Shown here: piece by piece, positions 44,355-52,206 of the stretch
How the letters are laid out: the number at the start of each line of letters is the position of its first letter
Position numbering within the stretch: position 1 is the stretch's first letter
Origin: an uncultured Alphaproteobacteria bacterium
GTDB lineage: Bacteria > Pseudomonadota > Alphaproteobacteria > HIMB59 > GCA-002718135
DNA: 59,043 bases
Direction of reading: 5' to 3'
Assembly: GCA_902603095.1 (NCBI GenBank)
Contig: CACKTS010000005.1
Span: forward strand, 1-59,043
The notes under the pieces: generated by a model
What the model saw: only the letters and a program-made list of their open reading frames with translations
What the model was told of the DNA's origin: nothing
Database searches by the model: none
Translations under genes and position numbers: made by a program

Positions 44355-44792
44355 ATGAAATTAAAATTCTCCAATGGTGATCTCTATGAAGGTGAGGTTG
44401 TTGATAACAAACCTCATGGTAATGGTGTTATGTATTCAAAAAGATATTTTGTTAAAGAAACAAATTTTACTAGTGAAGGTGATCAAATGTATGAGGGTGA
44501 ATGGCAAAATGGTGCAATGCATGGCAAAGGAATTCTTATTATCAAAGGTATTTCTGAAGAAGATTATGAATTAGATAAAATCGCTGACTCTTATGAAGGA
44601 AAAAAATATGTTGGTGATTTTGTTAATGGAAAATTTGAAGGTAAAGGTATTCTGAGTTTTGTAAAACCTAGTTGGACTTTTTTACCCACAAAGAGCTGGT
44701 GGAAGAAAATTAGAGAAGGTGAAAAACTTACAGAATTTATAATTTTTGAAGGAACTTTCAAAAATGGTGTTATGCGAAATAGTGCTGACTAG
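44355..44792 (+). CDS. MORN-repeat protein (cargo segment 1, fourth gene)
   Basis: 145 residues from the ATG at 44355 (a TTG four codons earlier is possible). MORN-type repeats are visible: GDLYEGEVVDNKPHGNGV, YEGEWQNGAMHGKGIL and YVGDFVNGKFEGKGIL, with a weaker EGTFKNGVMRN at the end. MORN repeats form an elongated beta-hairpin stack that binds proteins or membranes. It is the last gene of segment 1, ending about 130 bases before the repeated tRNA part. Bacterial MORN proteins are often accessory and of unknown role. Confidence 0.78.
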   Translation: MKLKFSNGDLYEGEVVDNKPHGNGVMYSKRYFVKETNFTSEGDQMYEGEWQNGAMHGKGILIIKGISEEDYELDKIADSYEGKKYVGDFVNGKFEGKGILSFVKPSWTFLPTKSWWKKIREGEKLTEFIIFEGTFKNGVMRNSAD

Positions 44793-44923
44793 AACCATTA
44801 ACAATCTCTTTATTTAGCAATATAAAAAAAGTTTCCTTTTTGATTCCCTTCACATTCAAAAACTACAATTCTGCATTTTAAATTTCTTGCAATTCCTCAT
44901 TTTTATTTCTCCAAAGGATCTTT

Positions 44924-44975
44924 CGCCAGACTACGGATCTGGAGGTTAGGAGTTCGACTCTTCTCGGGCGCGCCA
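44924..44975 (+). repeat. direct repeat copy 2 (tRNA-Arg 3' part)
   Basis: 52 bases identical to 42418-42469, ending in CCA. The sequence before it does not complete a tRNA, so this is a fragment, not a gene. It separates cargo segments 1 and 2. Confidence 0.95.
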
Positions 44976-44990
44976 AGTATTCTCCCAAAA

Positions 44991-45053
44991 AGTTTAGTGA
45001 GACAAGTTTGAAATTTTTCATTTGTCTCTTTTATGTCTCATTAAAACTAAACT
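44991..45053. repeat. imperfect 14-bp palindrome with a nested alternative hairpin
   Basis: AGTTTAG (44991-44997) pairs with CTAAACT (45047-45053), and TGAGACA (44998-45004) pairs with TGTCTCA (45034-45040); a 6-base bulge (45041-45046) separates the two arms on the right. A competing 7-bp stem is GAGACAA (44999 onward) with TTGTCTC (45022-45028). It lies 15 bases inside segment 2, just upstream of the protease gene, and may be a recombinase or regulator site, or a mutually exclusive hairpin pair. Confidence 0.55.
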
Positions 45054-45083
45054 TATTTCTAATTTAGTGGTAAAATTATCTCG

Positions 45084-46298
45084 ATGAAAAATTTTCTAAT
45101 TATTTTGCTCTCTATAGCAACATTGTTTTTGTCTAACCAAGTTATATCAGAAGAAGGAGATGGTTTAACTATAGACGCCACACCACAAAAAGATTTTCGT
45201 TATTGTTCTTTTAATACCGGTGAAGTTATTCGAATTTATGGAAAATTAAAAAAAAGTATATTAGGTAGTAAAAAACGACAATGTCCAGATAACTCTACTC
45301 AAGTAACAAAATTAGAATATGATAATTATAAAAAAGCAGAATTAGAAAAAATAAGAAAAGAAGCAAAAGAACGAGCAAAACAAATAAAAATAAAAGAAGA
45401 AAAACGATTAGCTGAAGTTAAGAAAAAGGAAGAGAAAGAACGCAAAGCTAAAGAAGCCGAAGAAAAACGCATAGCCGAAGCAAAGAAAAAGGCAAAGGAA
45501 GAAGCCAAAGCTAGTGAAGGGGAAGAGAAACGCATAGCAGAAGCAAAGAAGAAGGAAGAGGAGGCAAAAAAAGCTCAAGAGGAAGAGTTGTATGTTATTG
45601 GAAGTGGTACGGGTTTTTTTGTTAACAAAGAAGGTTACATTGTAACTAACGAACATGTTGCGGGTATTTGTCAAAGCTTAGCATCTAATATTAATGGTAA
45701 AACATATATCTTTAATATTTTAGCATTAGATAATAGAAATGATTTAGCGCTACTTCGAGGAGAATACAGAAATAAAACCTTTCTTAATATAAATCCTTCT
45801 GGAGCAGAGTTCGGTCAAGATATTATGGCTTTTGGCTTTCCGTTAGCAGAAAATTTAAGCTCAAGTGTTAAGCTTACCAGAGGTATTGTGAGTTCGTTGA
45901 GTGGACCAAACAATGATATATCTCTTATTCAGATAGACGCCGCTATTCAACCGGGTAATAGTGGTGGACCCGTGTTAAATTATAATGGTCAAGTGGTTGG
46001 TGTTGCCTCTTCTGGACTTAATAAAGTTAAAATGTTACTTGATGAAGAATCACCTTACATTCCAGAGAATGTAAACTTTGCGGTTGCCGCAACAACGTTA
46101 ACCGGTTTCCTTAAATCGAATAGTGTAAATATTTTTAATGAGACTTTTGAGCAAAAAAGTTCGCAAGAATTAGCAAAAATTGGAATGCCACCAACTATAC
46201 AATTACATTGTTTAAATACCGTGACCGCTTACAACCAACTACGTGAAAGTGAAAAATATTCTGATGTGTTGTTGAAGAAAGTAGTAAATTTAAAATAG
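45084..46298 (+). CDS. secreted trypsin-like serine protease with a charged coiled coil (cargo segment 2)
   Basis: 404 residues. After a signal peptide (MKNFLIILLSIATLFLSNQV) comes a small domain with two cysteines (41 and 67), a Lys/Glu/Ala coiled coil at about 80-168, and a DegP-like chymotrypsin-fold protease domain at 171-370. The triad is His191 (VTNEHVAG), Asp220 (NRNDLALL) and Ser293 (QPGNSGGPV). There is no PDZ domain, unlike DegP/DegQ. The coiled coil contains a 21-residue repeat (EEKRIAEAKKK twice, DNA at 45462 and 45525), probably from a tandem duplication. The gene is alone in segment 2. Confidence 0.85.
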   Translation: MKNFLIILLSIATLFLSNQVISEEGDGLTIDATPQKDFRYCSFNTGEVIRIYGKLKKSILGSKKRQCPDNSTQVTKLEYDNYKKAELEKIRKEAKERAKQIKIKEEKRLAEVKKKEEKERKAKEAEEKRIAEAKKKAKEEAKASEGEEKRIAEAKKKEEEAKKAQEEELYVIGSGTGFFVNKEGYIVTNEHVAGICQSLASNINGKTYIFNILALDNRNDLALLRGEYRNKTFLNINPSGAEFGQDIMAFGFPLAENLSSSVKLTRGIVSSLSGPNNDISLIQIDAAIQPGNSGGPVLNYNGQVVGVASSGLNKVKMLLDEESPYIPENVNFAVAATTLTGFLKSNSVNIFNETFEQKSSQELAKIGMPPTIQLHCLNTVTAYNQLRESEKYSDVLLKKVVNLK

Positions 46299-46327
46299 TT
46301 TCCTTGTTTCTTATTTGTCTCTTTGCG

Positions 46328-46399
46328 AAATCATTTTTTTTCATTTAACAAATGATTTTTCCCGTGATTCCGTATATGTACTTCTATCTAGTGCACGGG
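46328..46399. terminator. hairpins at the right end of segment 2; the first may be the protease terminator
   Basis: AAATCATTT (46328-46336) and AAATGATTT (46350-46358) form a perfect 9-bp stem with a 13-base loop, followed by TT then CCC; it lies 30 bases after the protease stop. A second, GC-rich 6-bp pair is CCCGTG (46361-46366) with CACGGG (46394-46399), ending 7 bases before repeat copy 3. The first may be a weak terminator; the second may be a recombination arm site. Confidence 0.4.
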
Positions 46400-46406
46400 C
46401 CATGGT

Positions 46407-46451
46407 CTACGGATCTGGAGGTTAGGAGTTCGACTCTTCTCGGGCGCGCCA
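46407..46451 (+). repeat. direct repeat copy 3 (tRNA-Arg 3' part)
   Basis: 45 bases identical to 42425-42469 and to the same part of copy 2, beginning exactly at the anticodon loop and ending in CCA. The next base but one begins the stop codon of the convergent MATE gene, so this marks the right junction with native DNA. Confidence 0.95.
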
Positions 46452-46452
46452 A

Positions 46453-47766
46453 TTATTGTATTCTTTTATAAATTCGATCAAGATATAAAAATAAAGTTAA
46501 TCCTCTTGCAATAAAAAAAATACCAAATGATATCCACAAACCTAAATTACCAAAAATACTTGTTAGGTTTATGGCGCTTATAATATAAATTGATACAGAA
46601 ATGATCATAGCATTTCTCAACTCTCTTGTTTGAGAAGCGCCTACAAAAATTCCATCAAACTGATAACAAAATGAAGAAATCAATGGGATGATAACCACCC
46701 AATAGGAGTAAGATAAGCTAAGTGTTTTAATACTTTGGATATCAGTCATTAAATTAATGAATTGGTTTTTAAAACATAAATATAATAGTGCAATTAAGAA
46801 ACCAGTAACAGTACTTAATATAAAAGAATTTTTAATAATGCTTTTAAGTAAAGTAATATTTTTTGAACCTATTGAATAGCCAACAATACCTTCCGTTGAA
46901 ATGGCGTAAGCATCAAGAATAAATGCAGATAAAAAAATAAGATTAATTAATATTGTATTAGCAGCAACAACATCTTCACTTATTTTATTTCCTAAATATG
47001 TAAAAAATAAGAAAGAGAAAGTTAGTAGAATTGTTCTTACAAATATATTAAAGTTAATATTAAATATATTGTGAATTTTTTTAAAATTATAAATTTGTTT
47101 AATATTTATATTTATCTCTGTGAATTTTTTTAATTCTGAAAAAGTGTAAATTAAAAAAATAATAGAAGTTATAGTTGATGAGACTAAGGTACCTAGAGCC
47201 ACACCTTTTACATCCAAATTAAAATGTAAAACAAATAATAAGCTAAAAATTATATTTGTAATAGAAAAGAAGACAACAACTAGACTTGATGTTTTTGTTT
47301 TTTGTAAGCCAATAAATAACCCTGTTATTAAAAAAATTGTTAGTTCTCCAAAAGATGAATAAATTCTTATATAAAAGTAATCTTTGAAGTATTCTTGTGT
47401 ATTTTCTTTTAGATCAAAGATTTTTAATCCTAAGTTAAAAATAAAATGTTGAAGCAAAAATAAACAAAAAGAAATAATTATTACAAAACTAAGATTTCTA
47501 AAAACTAAATTTACTATTTCATTATATTGGCTCGATCCATTAGCTTGTGAAACCATTCCTACCGTACCCATTCTTAAAAAACCAAAACTCCAAAAAATCA
47601 TTGAAAATAAAGCAGAAGCAATACTTGTTGCAGTTAGATATGTAGCGTTATCAAGATTGCCCATTAATCCTGTATCTACAATGGCTACTAAAGGTACTGC
47701 CATATTAGCAAAAAAAATTGGTATTGATAAACGTAAAAGATTTTTAATTGATGATTGAGAGCGCAT
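46453..47766 (-). CDS. MATE family efflux transporter
   Basis: 437 residues with twelve predicted membrane helices. The opening KNLLRLSIPIFFANMAVPLVAIVDTGLMG is the typical MATE/DinF first helix. Members export drugs or metabolites by sodium or proton antiport. The stop codon begins one base after the repeated tRNA 3' end, so before the cargo arrived this gene probably converged directly on tRNA-Arg. Confidence 0.88.
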   Translation of the reverse strand: MRSQSSIKNLLRLSIPIFFANMAVPLVAIVDTGLMGNLDNATYLTATSIASALFSMIFWSFGFLRMGTVGMVSQANGSSQYNEIVNLVFRNLSFVIIISFCLFLLQHFIFNLGLKIFDLKENTQEYFKDYFYIRIYSSFGELTIFLITGLFIGLQKTKTSSLVVVFFSITNIIFSLLFVLHFNLDVKGVALGTLVSSTITSIIFLIYTFSELKKFTEININIKQIYNFKKIHNIFNINFNIFVRTILLTFSFLFFTYLGNKISEDVVAANTILINLIFLSAFILDAYAISTEGIVGYSIGSKNITLLKSIIKNSFILSTVTGFLIALLYLCFKNQFINLMTDIQSIKTLSLSYSYWVVIIPLISSFCYQFDGIFVGASQTRELRNAMIISVSIYIISAINLTSIFGNLGLWISFGIFFIARGLTLFLYLDRIYKRIQ

Positions 47767-47819
47767 ATTTACATATTAGCATATACTGAATTCTCTAATT
47801 TATTTATATATTATAATTT

Positions 47820-48782
47820 TTATGATTTTTTGAGGTTAAAAAATTTTTTTTCTAGTTTATCCCAATAAATTTTTTCAAGTTTTAAATCATTAAGTTCATT
47901 TATTTGCTTCAACCCAGTTGGAGAAGTAACATTTATTTCAGTAAGATAATTCCCAATTATGTCAATTCCAACTAAAAAAAGATTTTTTTTCTTTAGGTCA
48001 TATCTTAAAGCATCACAAATCTCTTTGTCCCTATATATTAAATCGGTTTTATGTGGTTTTCCTCCAGCATGGAAATTGGCTTTAAGATTGTTATCTTGAG
48101 GAATACGCGCAACAGAACCAACATAATCACCATCTATAAGAATGATTCTGCGATCACCTTCTACAATTTCTGGAATATATTTTTGTGCTATGATTGGTTC
48201 ATCTAATGAGTTTTTATTTTCATCTATACCTTGTAATGTTAAATCTTCTATTCTAGATCTATGTATTCCTTCTCCTCCATTCCCATAAAGCGGTTTTGTT
48301 ACTATATCCTTGTTTTCTATTAAAAATTTTTTAATTGTTTCAATATTCTGGGTTATAATTGTCGGTGGCATATATTTCTGAAATTGAATTGGATAAATTT
48401 TTTCTGCTGAATTTCTAATCGAAATAGGGTTATTAAGAACCACTGTACTTGGAGGTAATTGTTCAAGAAGGTAAGTTGATGTTATATAATTCATATCAAA
48501 AGGTGGGTCTTGCCTGATTAAAATAACATCCAATTCACTAAGATTAAGAAGTTCCTTCTTTTTACTAATATATTTAAAGTGAGTATCTTTTTGATTAAAA
48601 ACCTTAATAAAAAAACCCCAAGCTTGTAAAATATTCTTATCATATTCAAGATCAATAGGATTATAATAAAACACATCATACCCTCTTTTTTGTGCTTCCA
48701 TAATCAAAAGGAATGACGTATCAAAATTCAAATCAATGTTTTCAATTGCATCCATTTGTATTCCTATTTTTTTGATGGTCAT
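47820..48782 (-). CDS. gshB: glutathione synthetase
   Basis: 320 residues. The N-terminal IGIQMDAIENIDLNFDTSFLLIMEAQKRGYDV and the ATP-grasp domain KPLYGNGGEGIHRSR, EGDRRIILIDGDYVG and INVTSPTGLKQI are those of bacterial GshB. It joins glycine to gamma-glutamylcysteine. Its start codon overlaps the stop of gshA by one base, giving a gshA-gshB pair. Confidence 0.94.
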   Translation of the reverse strand: MTIKKIGIQMDAIENIDLNFDTSFLLIMEAQKRGYDVFYYNPIDLEYDKNILQAWGFFIKVFNQKDTHFKYISKKKELLNLSELDVILIRQDPPFDMNYITSTYLLEQLPPSTVVLNNPISIRNSAEKIYPIQFQKYMPPTIITQNIETIKKFLIENKDIVTKPLYGNGGEGIHRSRIEDLTLQGIDENKNSLDEPIIAQKYIPEIVEGDRRIILIDGDYVGSVARIPQDNNLKANFHAGGKPHKTDLIYRDKEICDALRYDLKKKNLFLVGIDIIGNYLTEINVTSPTGLKQINELNDLKLEKIYWDKLEKKFFNLKKS

Positions 48783-50119
48783 TAAAAAATATTTTCTTCA
48801 TAAATGGGTTTGATGGATTTTTTCCATTTATGATTATACTTATCAATCAGTGTATCAGCAGGAGAGCTATTCTTATCCAAATTTATCTCAATATTTTCCA
48901 AATATTTTCTTTCATCATCACCACTACTAGATAAAAAATTTCTGTTTTTAAGCCCTCTTTGTGATATTTTTAATAAAATCTTTGCAATATCTATGACTTT
49001 CCCATTTTTAAAGGGAGTAGCTAAACCATGTTGAGGAACATTTTCATAAAGATATAGCCTATCATCATTCGTCCAATTTTGAGTTAAACTATAAGTTTCT
49101 TCTAAGCATTCTTTATCATATAAAAGACCTGTCCAAAAAGCAGGCTGCCCACAAATTTCATTCCATGAACATGCATCCATTGATCTTAATTCAAGATATT
49201 GCTTAAGTCTTACTTGAGGAAACAAAGTAGTTAAATGGTTTTTCCAGTCATCATATGTAGCTGTATCATTTGGAAGTTGATCTAATTTTCCTTCCATAAA
49301 TTTTTGAAAACTGCAACCTGCAAGATTAATATATTTATCATTTCTTTTTATGAAATACATAGGTACATCTAGAGCATAGTCTGTATAAGTTTCAAAATTA
49401 AAATCTTTATCAAACACAAATGGTAGAATGCCAGTTCTTTGATTATCAGTATTCATCCAATATAGAGAACGTAGACTTTTAAAATCAGATAACTTTTTAT
49501 TTACAAATGGAGAATTAGCAAAGATTGCAGTTCCAATAGATTCTAAAGATAATAATACACGGAACTTTTTAATCATGTCTTGTTCAGATGAAAAATCAAG
49601 ATTCACTTGCGTCGAACAAGTCCTTTGCATCATATCTAAACCATTTTTACCTACTTTAGGCATATATTCTCGCATTATAGTATAGCGTTCCTTTGGCATC
49701 CAATAGAAGTCTTTTAGATCCAGTGAAGGTTCTACTCCTATGCCAAGCATTGTAAAGTTGTGTTTTAATGACAATTCTTTCATTTGATTAAGATGACTAG
49801 TAATTTCATCACAAGTCTGGTGTATATTTTCTAAAGGCTGTCCTGATAACTCAAATTGACCAGCTGGCTCTAAACTTATGTTTTGCTGACCATTAATTAA
49901 ACCTACAACTTTATTATTTATTTCATCATAAATAGATTTCCAACCCATATCCTTTAAGCTTGAGAAAATATCGCCAATTCCATTTTTTTCATTATATGAG
50001 AGAGGTTTTAAAGTTGATTTATTTAAAATAAATTTTTCATGCTCTGTTCCAATTTTTAATTCAGTATCAGATTTAATTCCACTTTCGAAATATTCAATTA
50101 ATTTTTTTTTTCTTAGCAT
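48782..50119 (-). CDS. gshA: glutamate-cysteine ligase (alphaproteobacterial/plant type)
   Basis: 445 residues of the GCS2 family: IGTEHEKFIL near the N-terminus, GQQNISLEPAGQFELSG, MMQRTCSTQVNLDFSSEQDM and LYWMNTDNQRTGILPFVF are all conserved. This class is found in plants and alphaproteobacteria rather than the E. coli type. It makes gamma-glutamylcysteine, the first and limiting step of glutathione synthesis. It is followed directly by gshB. Confidence 0.94.
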   Translation of the reverse strand: MLRKKKLIEYFESGIKSDTELKIGTEHEKFILNKSTLKPLSYNEKNGIGDIFSSLKDMGWKSIYDEINNKVVGLINGQQNISLEPAGQFELSGQPLENIHQTCDEITSHLNQMKELSLKHNFTMLGIGVEPSLDLKDFYWMPKERYTIMREYMPKVGKNGLDMMQRTCSTQVNLDFSSEQDMIKKFRVLLSLESIGTAIFANSPFVNKKLSDFKSLRSLYWMNTDNQRTGILPFVFDKDFNFETYTDYALDVPMYFIKRNDKYINLAGCSFQKFMEGKLDQLPNDTATYDDWKNHLTTLFPQVRLKQYLELRSMDACSWNEICGQPAFWTGLLYDKECLEETYSLTQNWTNDDRLYLYENVPQHGLATPFKNGKVIDIAKILLKISQRGLKNRNFLSSSGDDERKYLENIEINLDKNSSPADTLIDKYNHKWKKSIKPIYEENIF

Positions 50120-50216
50120 TAATTTATATTAACATAATTTTAACAGTAAATATGTAATATAATCCTGTACACATTTAACTGAGTAAGTATATCTAGTTTA
50201 GTAATTTTTATTAGAT

Positions 50217-51056
50217 ATGAAAGAAAATAAATATTTTAAAGGCTGGGATACTAAAAGCCATCTAGATAATTTTAATCCATGGAATTACTATTCTAATTCA
50301 TTTTTTAATTATACTTTTGGCTCATTTTATGAAAATAAAAAAATGATAGAATTATTAAATAAAAATAATAATTCAATTCTAGATGTAGGCTGTGCTTCTG
50401 GGTATCTTTTGAGGTATATATTAAAAAATGTATCTGGTTTTAATACTAAAAATTATTTAGGAGTTGATATTTCAAAATCTGCAATAGAATTTGCTAAAAA
50501 AAAATATGGAATAACAAATTTTAGGGTTTTAGATAATGAAAATTTAAGTTTTAATGAAAGTGTCTTGTATGATATTGTCTACAGTAGGGATACGATTCAG
50601 CATCAGGTTGATCCATTACAGTTTATAAATAAACTTTTAAAATTATCTAAAAATTATATAGTTCTTAGATTACGTACAAGAGATAAAGGCAAGACTGAAT
50701 TTAATAGTGAACACTCCTGCCAAATGCACTACGATAAATATTGGATGCCGTACATTGTAATAAATATTGATGAGTTAATTGAAATTTTTAAAATGAATGC
50801 TTTTATTGAAGAAGTATCAATTAATAAATCTTATATGATTCTTGGAGGTCAAACTCAAAGATTCTTACCCAAAGATTTATATTTTTCTGAGTCTGGAACT
50901 GCGGAGACTAGCATTATTTTGAAACTAGATAGATCTAAAAATTTAACTAATATATTGAAAATTAATGAAACTTTAGAAAAAGAAGGGCAAAATTATATAA
51001 GTGAAAACCGATTTAAATTTCTCATTTATAGAATTTTAAATAAAATAGGAATATAA
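50217..51056 (+). CDS. class I SAM-dependent methyltransferase
   Basis: 279 residues with motif I SILDVGCASGYLLRYI (about 53-68), YLGVDISKSAIEFAKKKYG as motif II and VLYDIVYSRDTIQHQVDP as motif IV. This is a type common in surface-glycan loci. It is divergent from gshA; a GT61 glycosyltransferase follows 82 bases later, so both may act on a surface glycan. Substrate unknown. Confidence 0.8.
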   Translation: MKENKYFKGWDTKSHLDNFNPWNYYSNSFFNYTFGSFYENKKMIELLNKNNNSILDVGCASGYLLRYILKNVSGFNTKNYLGVDISKSAIEFAKKKYGITNFRVLDNENLSFNESVLYDIVYSRDTIQHQVDPLQFINKLLKLSKNYIVLRLRTRDKGKTEFNSEHSCQMHYDKYWMPYIVINIDELIEIFKMNAFIEEVSINKSYMILGGQTQRFLPKDLYFSESGTAETSIILKLDRSKNLTNILKINETLEKEGQNYISENRFKFLIYRILNKIGI

Positions 51057-51138
51057 ATATTTAAAACTAAATATAAATTTTTTATCTTATAAAAAAGTTT
51101 ATAATTTTTTAGAAAAAAATATTAATTAATACATATTT

Positions 51139-52206
51139 ATGTTGCAGGATATTAAAAAAGATACAATTATAAAAAATAAGACCTTAAATACTTTATTTAT
51201 ATCAGCCGTAATGAAGGATATAAATGAAGAATGTAAAATTTTAAAAGGTGACTTCTATTTAGATTCTTTTAACTATTTTCCAGTAACAACAAATTATAAT
51301 ACATTTTATGAATTATTTAAAAGAGAAGATGATAATTCAATTGAACATTTTTATAGCGAAAATTTTTATAAGAATTTAATTGATGATAGTAAAAATTTTA
51401 AAAAATTTGACAATTTATTTATATTAGGAAGTAGTCCTGCCGATAATTATTTTACCAATTTAATTCATTTTTTTCCTAGAGTTTTTTTTATTAACGATAA
51501 AAAAATTAATATTATAATTCACAGAAATCTCTCAAATAAATTTAGAAATTTGATTAAATCCATATGTAAAATGCGAGAAATTGAAATTGAGTTTAGTTTT
51601 ATTGATGACAATTTTTATAAATTTGAAAATTCTTCATTTCCTCAGTTCTTTAGTATAGATAAATCTATAAAAATTCTTAATTTTTTTATTGAAAAAATTT
51701 TTTATAAAATCGAAACACCTAATTTTGGTAAAAAAATCTATATTAGAAGAGAAGAAGCTAATTATAGAAAAATCATTAATGAAGCTGATTTGATTGATAA
51801 ATTAATAAATAAAGGCTTTGAAATTATTAATCCTCATCATTTTGAAATTCTTCAGCAGATGAAAATTTTTTCAAATGCTGAATTAATAATCTCTCCTCAC
51901 GGATCGAATTTATCAAATATTATATTTTGTAAAGAAGGTACTAAAGTGATTGAAATTAGTCCTAGTTTTAACAATTTATATGAACAAAATATATCTAATC
52001 GTTACCACAATTTATCTAAAACTTTAAATTTAAAATTTTCAAAAGTAATTGCAGATAGTGTAAATGTAAAAAATCATTCATCAATGGTAAAGAAATATAT
52101 TAACAAGCAAATTTATAATGAAAGTAATTATTATAAAAACCTTATACTAAAAGTCAGTAAAATTGATGAGTTAATTAACAACCTACAGATTGATAACTCA
52201 GAATAG
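51139..52206 (+). CDS. glycosyltransferase family 61 protein
   Basis: 355 residues with the GT61 (DUF563) C-terminal block: KKIYIRREEANYRKIINEAD, EIINPHHFEILQQMKIFSNA, ELIISPHGSNLSNIIFCKEG and VIEISPS. Members transfer xylose, glucosamine or similar sugars, and bacterial homologues are common in capsule and LPS regions. Its last 32 bases overlap the convergent S49 peptidase gene. Confidence 0.85.
   Translation: MLQDIKKDTIIKNKTLNTLFISAVMKDINEECKILKGDFYLDSFNYFPVTTNYNTFYELFKREDDNSIEHFYSENFYKNLIDDSKNFKKFDNLFILGSSPADNYFTNLIHFFPRVFFINDKKINIIIHRNLSNKFRNLIKSICKMREIEIEFSFIDDNFYKFENSSFPQFFSIDKSIKILNFFIEKIFYKIETPNFGKKIYIRREEANYRKIINEADLIDKLINKGFEIINPHHFEILQQMKIFSNAELIISPHGSNLSNIIFCKEGTKVIEISPSFNNLYEQNISNRYHNLSKTLNLKFSKVIADSVNVKNHSSMVKKYINKQIYNESNYYKNLILKVSKIDELINNLQIDNSE

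Larger units (their letters stand above)
42470..44975 (+). mobile_element. tRNA-Arg-targeted cargo segment 1 (no integrase)
   Basis: The segment runs from the end of tRNA-Arg to the end of the first repeated tRNA 3' part; repeat-to-repeat distance is 2,506 bases. It holds four plus-strand genes in one tight run, with about 130 bases free at each end. No recombinase, excisionase or phage gene is visible, so any integration must have used an enzyme encoded elsewhere. The repeats are seen; mobility is inferred. Confidence 0.7.
44976..46451 (+). mobile_element. tRNA-Arg-targeted cargo segment 2 (no integrase)
   Basis: From repeat copy 2 to the end of repeat copy 3; repeat-to-repeat distance is 1,476 bases. 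It contains one plus-strand gene, a secreted protease, starting 109 bases after the repeat and ending 108 bases before the next, plus palindromic sequences at both ends. No recombinase gene is present. Confidence 0.7.

Noticed and set aside
44924-44975. Second functional tRNA-Arg gene
   Set aside because: The 5' acceptor strand and D-arm are absent upstream, so it cannot fold into a tRNA.
45326-45674. Long antisense frames opposite the protease gene
   Set aside because: They mirror the Lys/Glu-rich repeated coiled-coil codons and give Phe/Ser-rich sequence; no ribosome-binding site or family match.
42418-46451. Three spaced direct repeats as a CRISPR array
   Set aside because: The repeats are tRNA-Arg 3' parts 45-52 bases long, separated by 1.4-2.5 kb of coding sequence; no short regular spacers and no cas genes.
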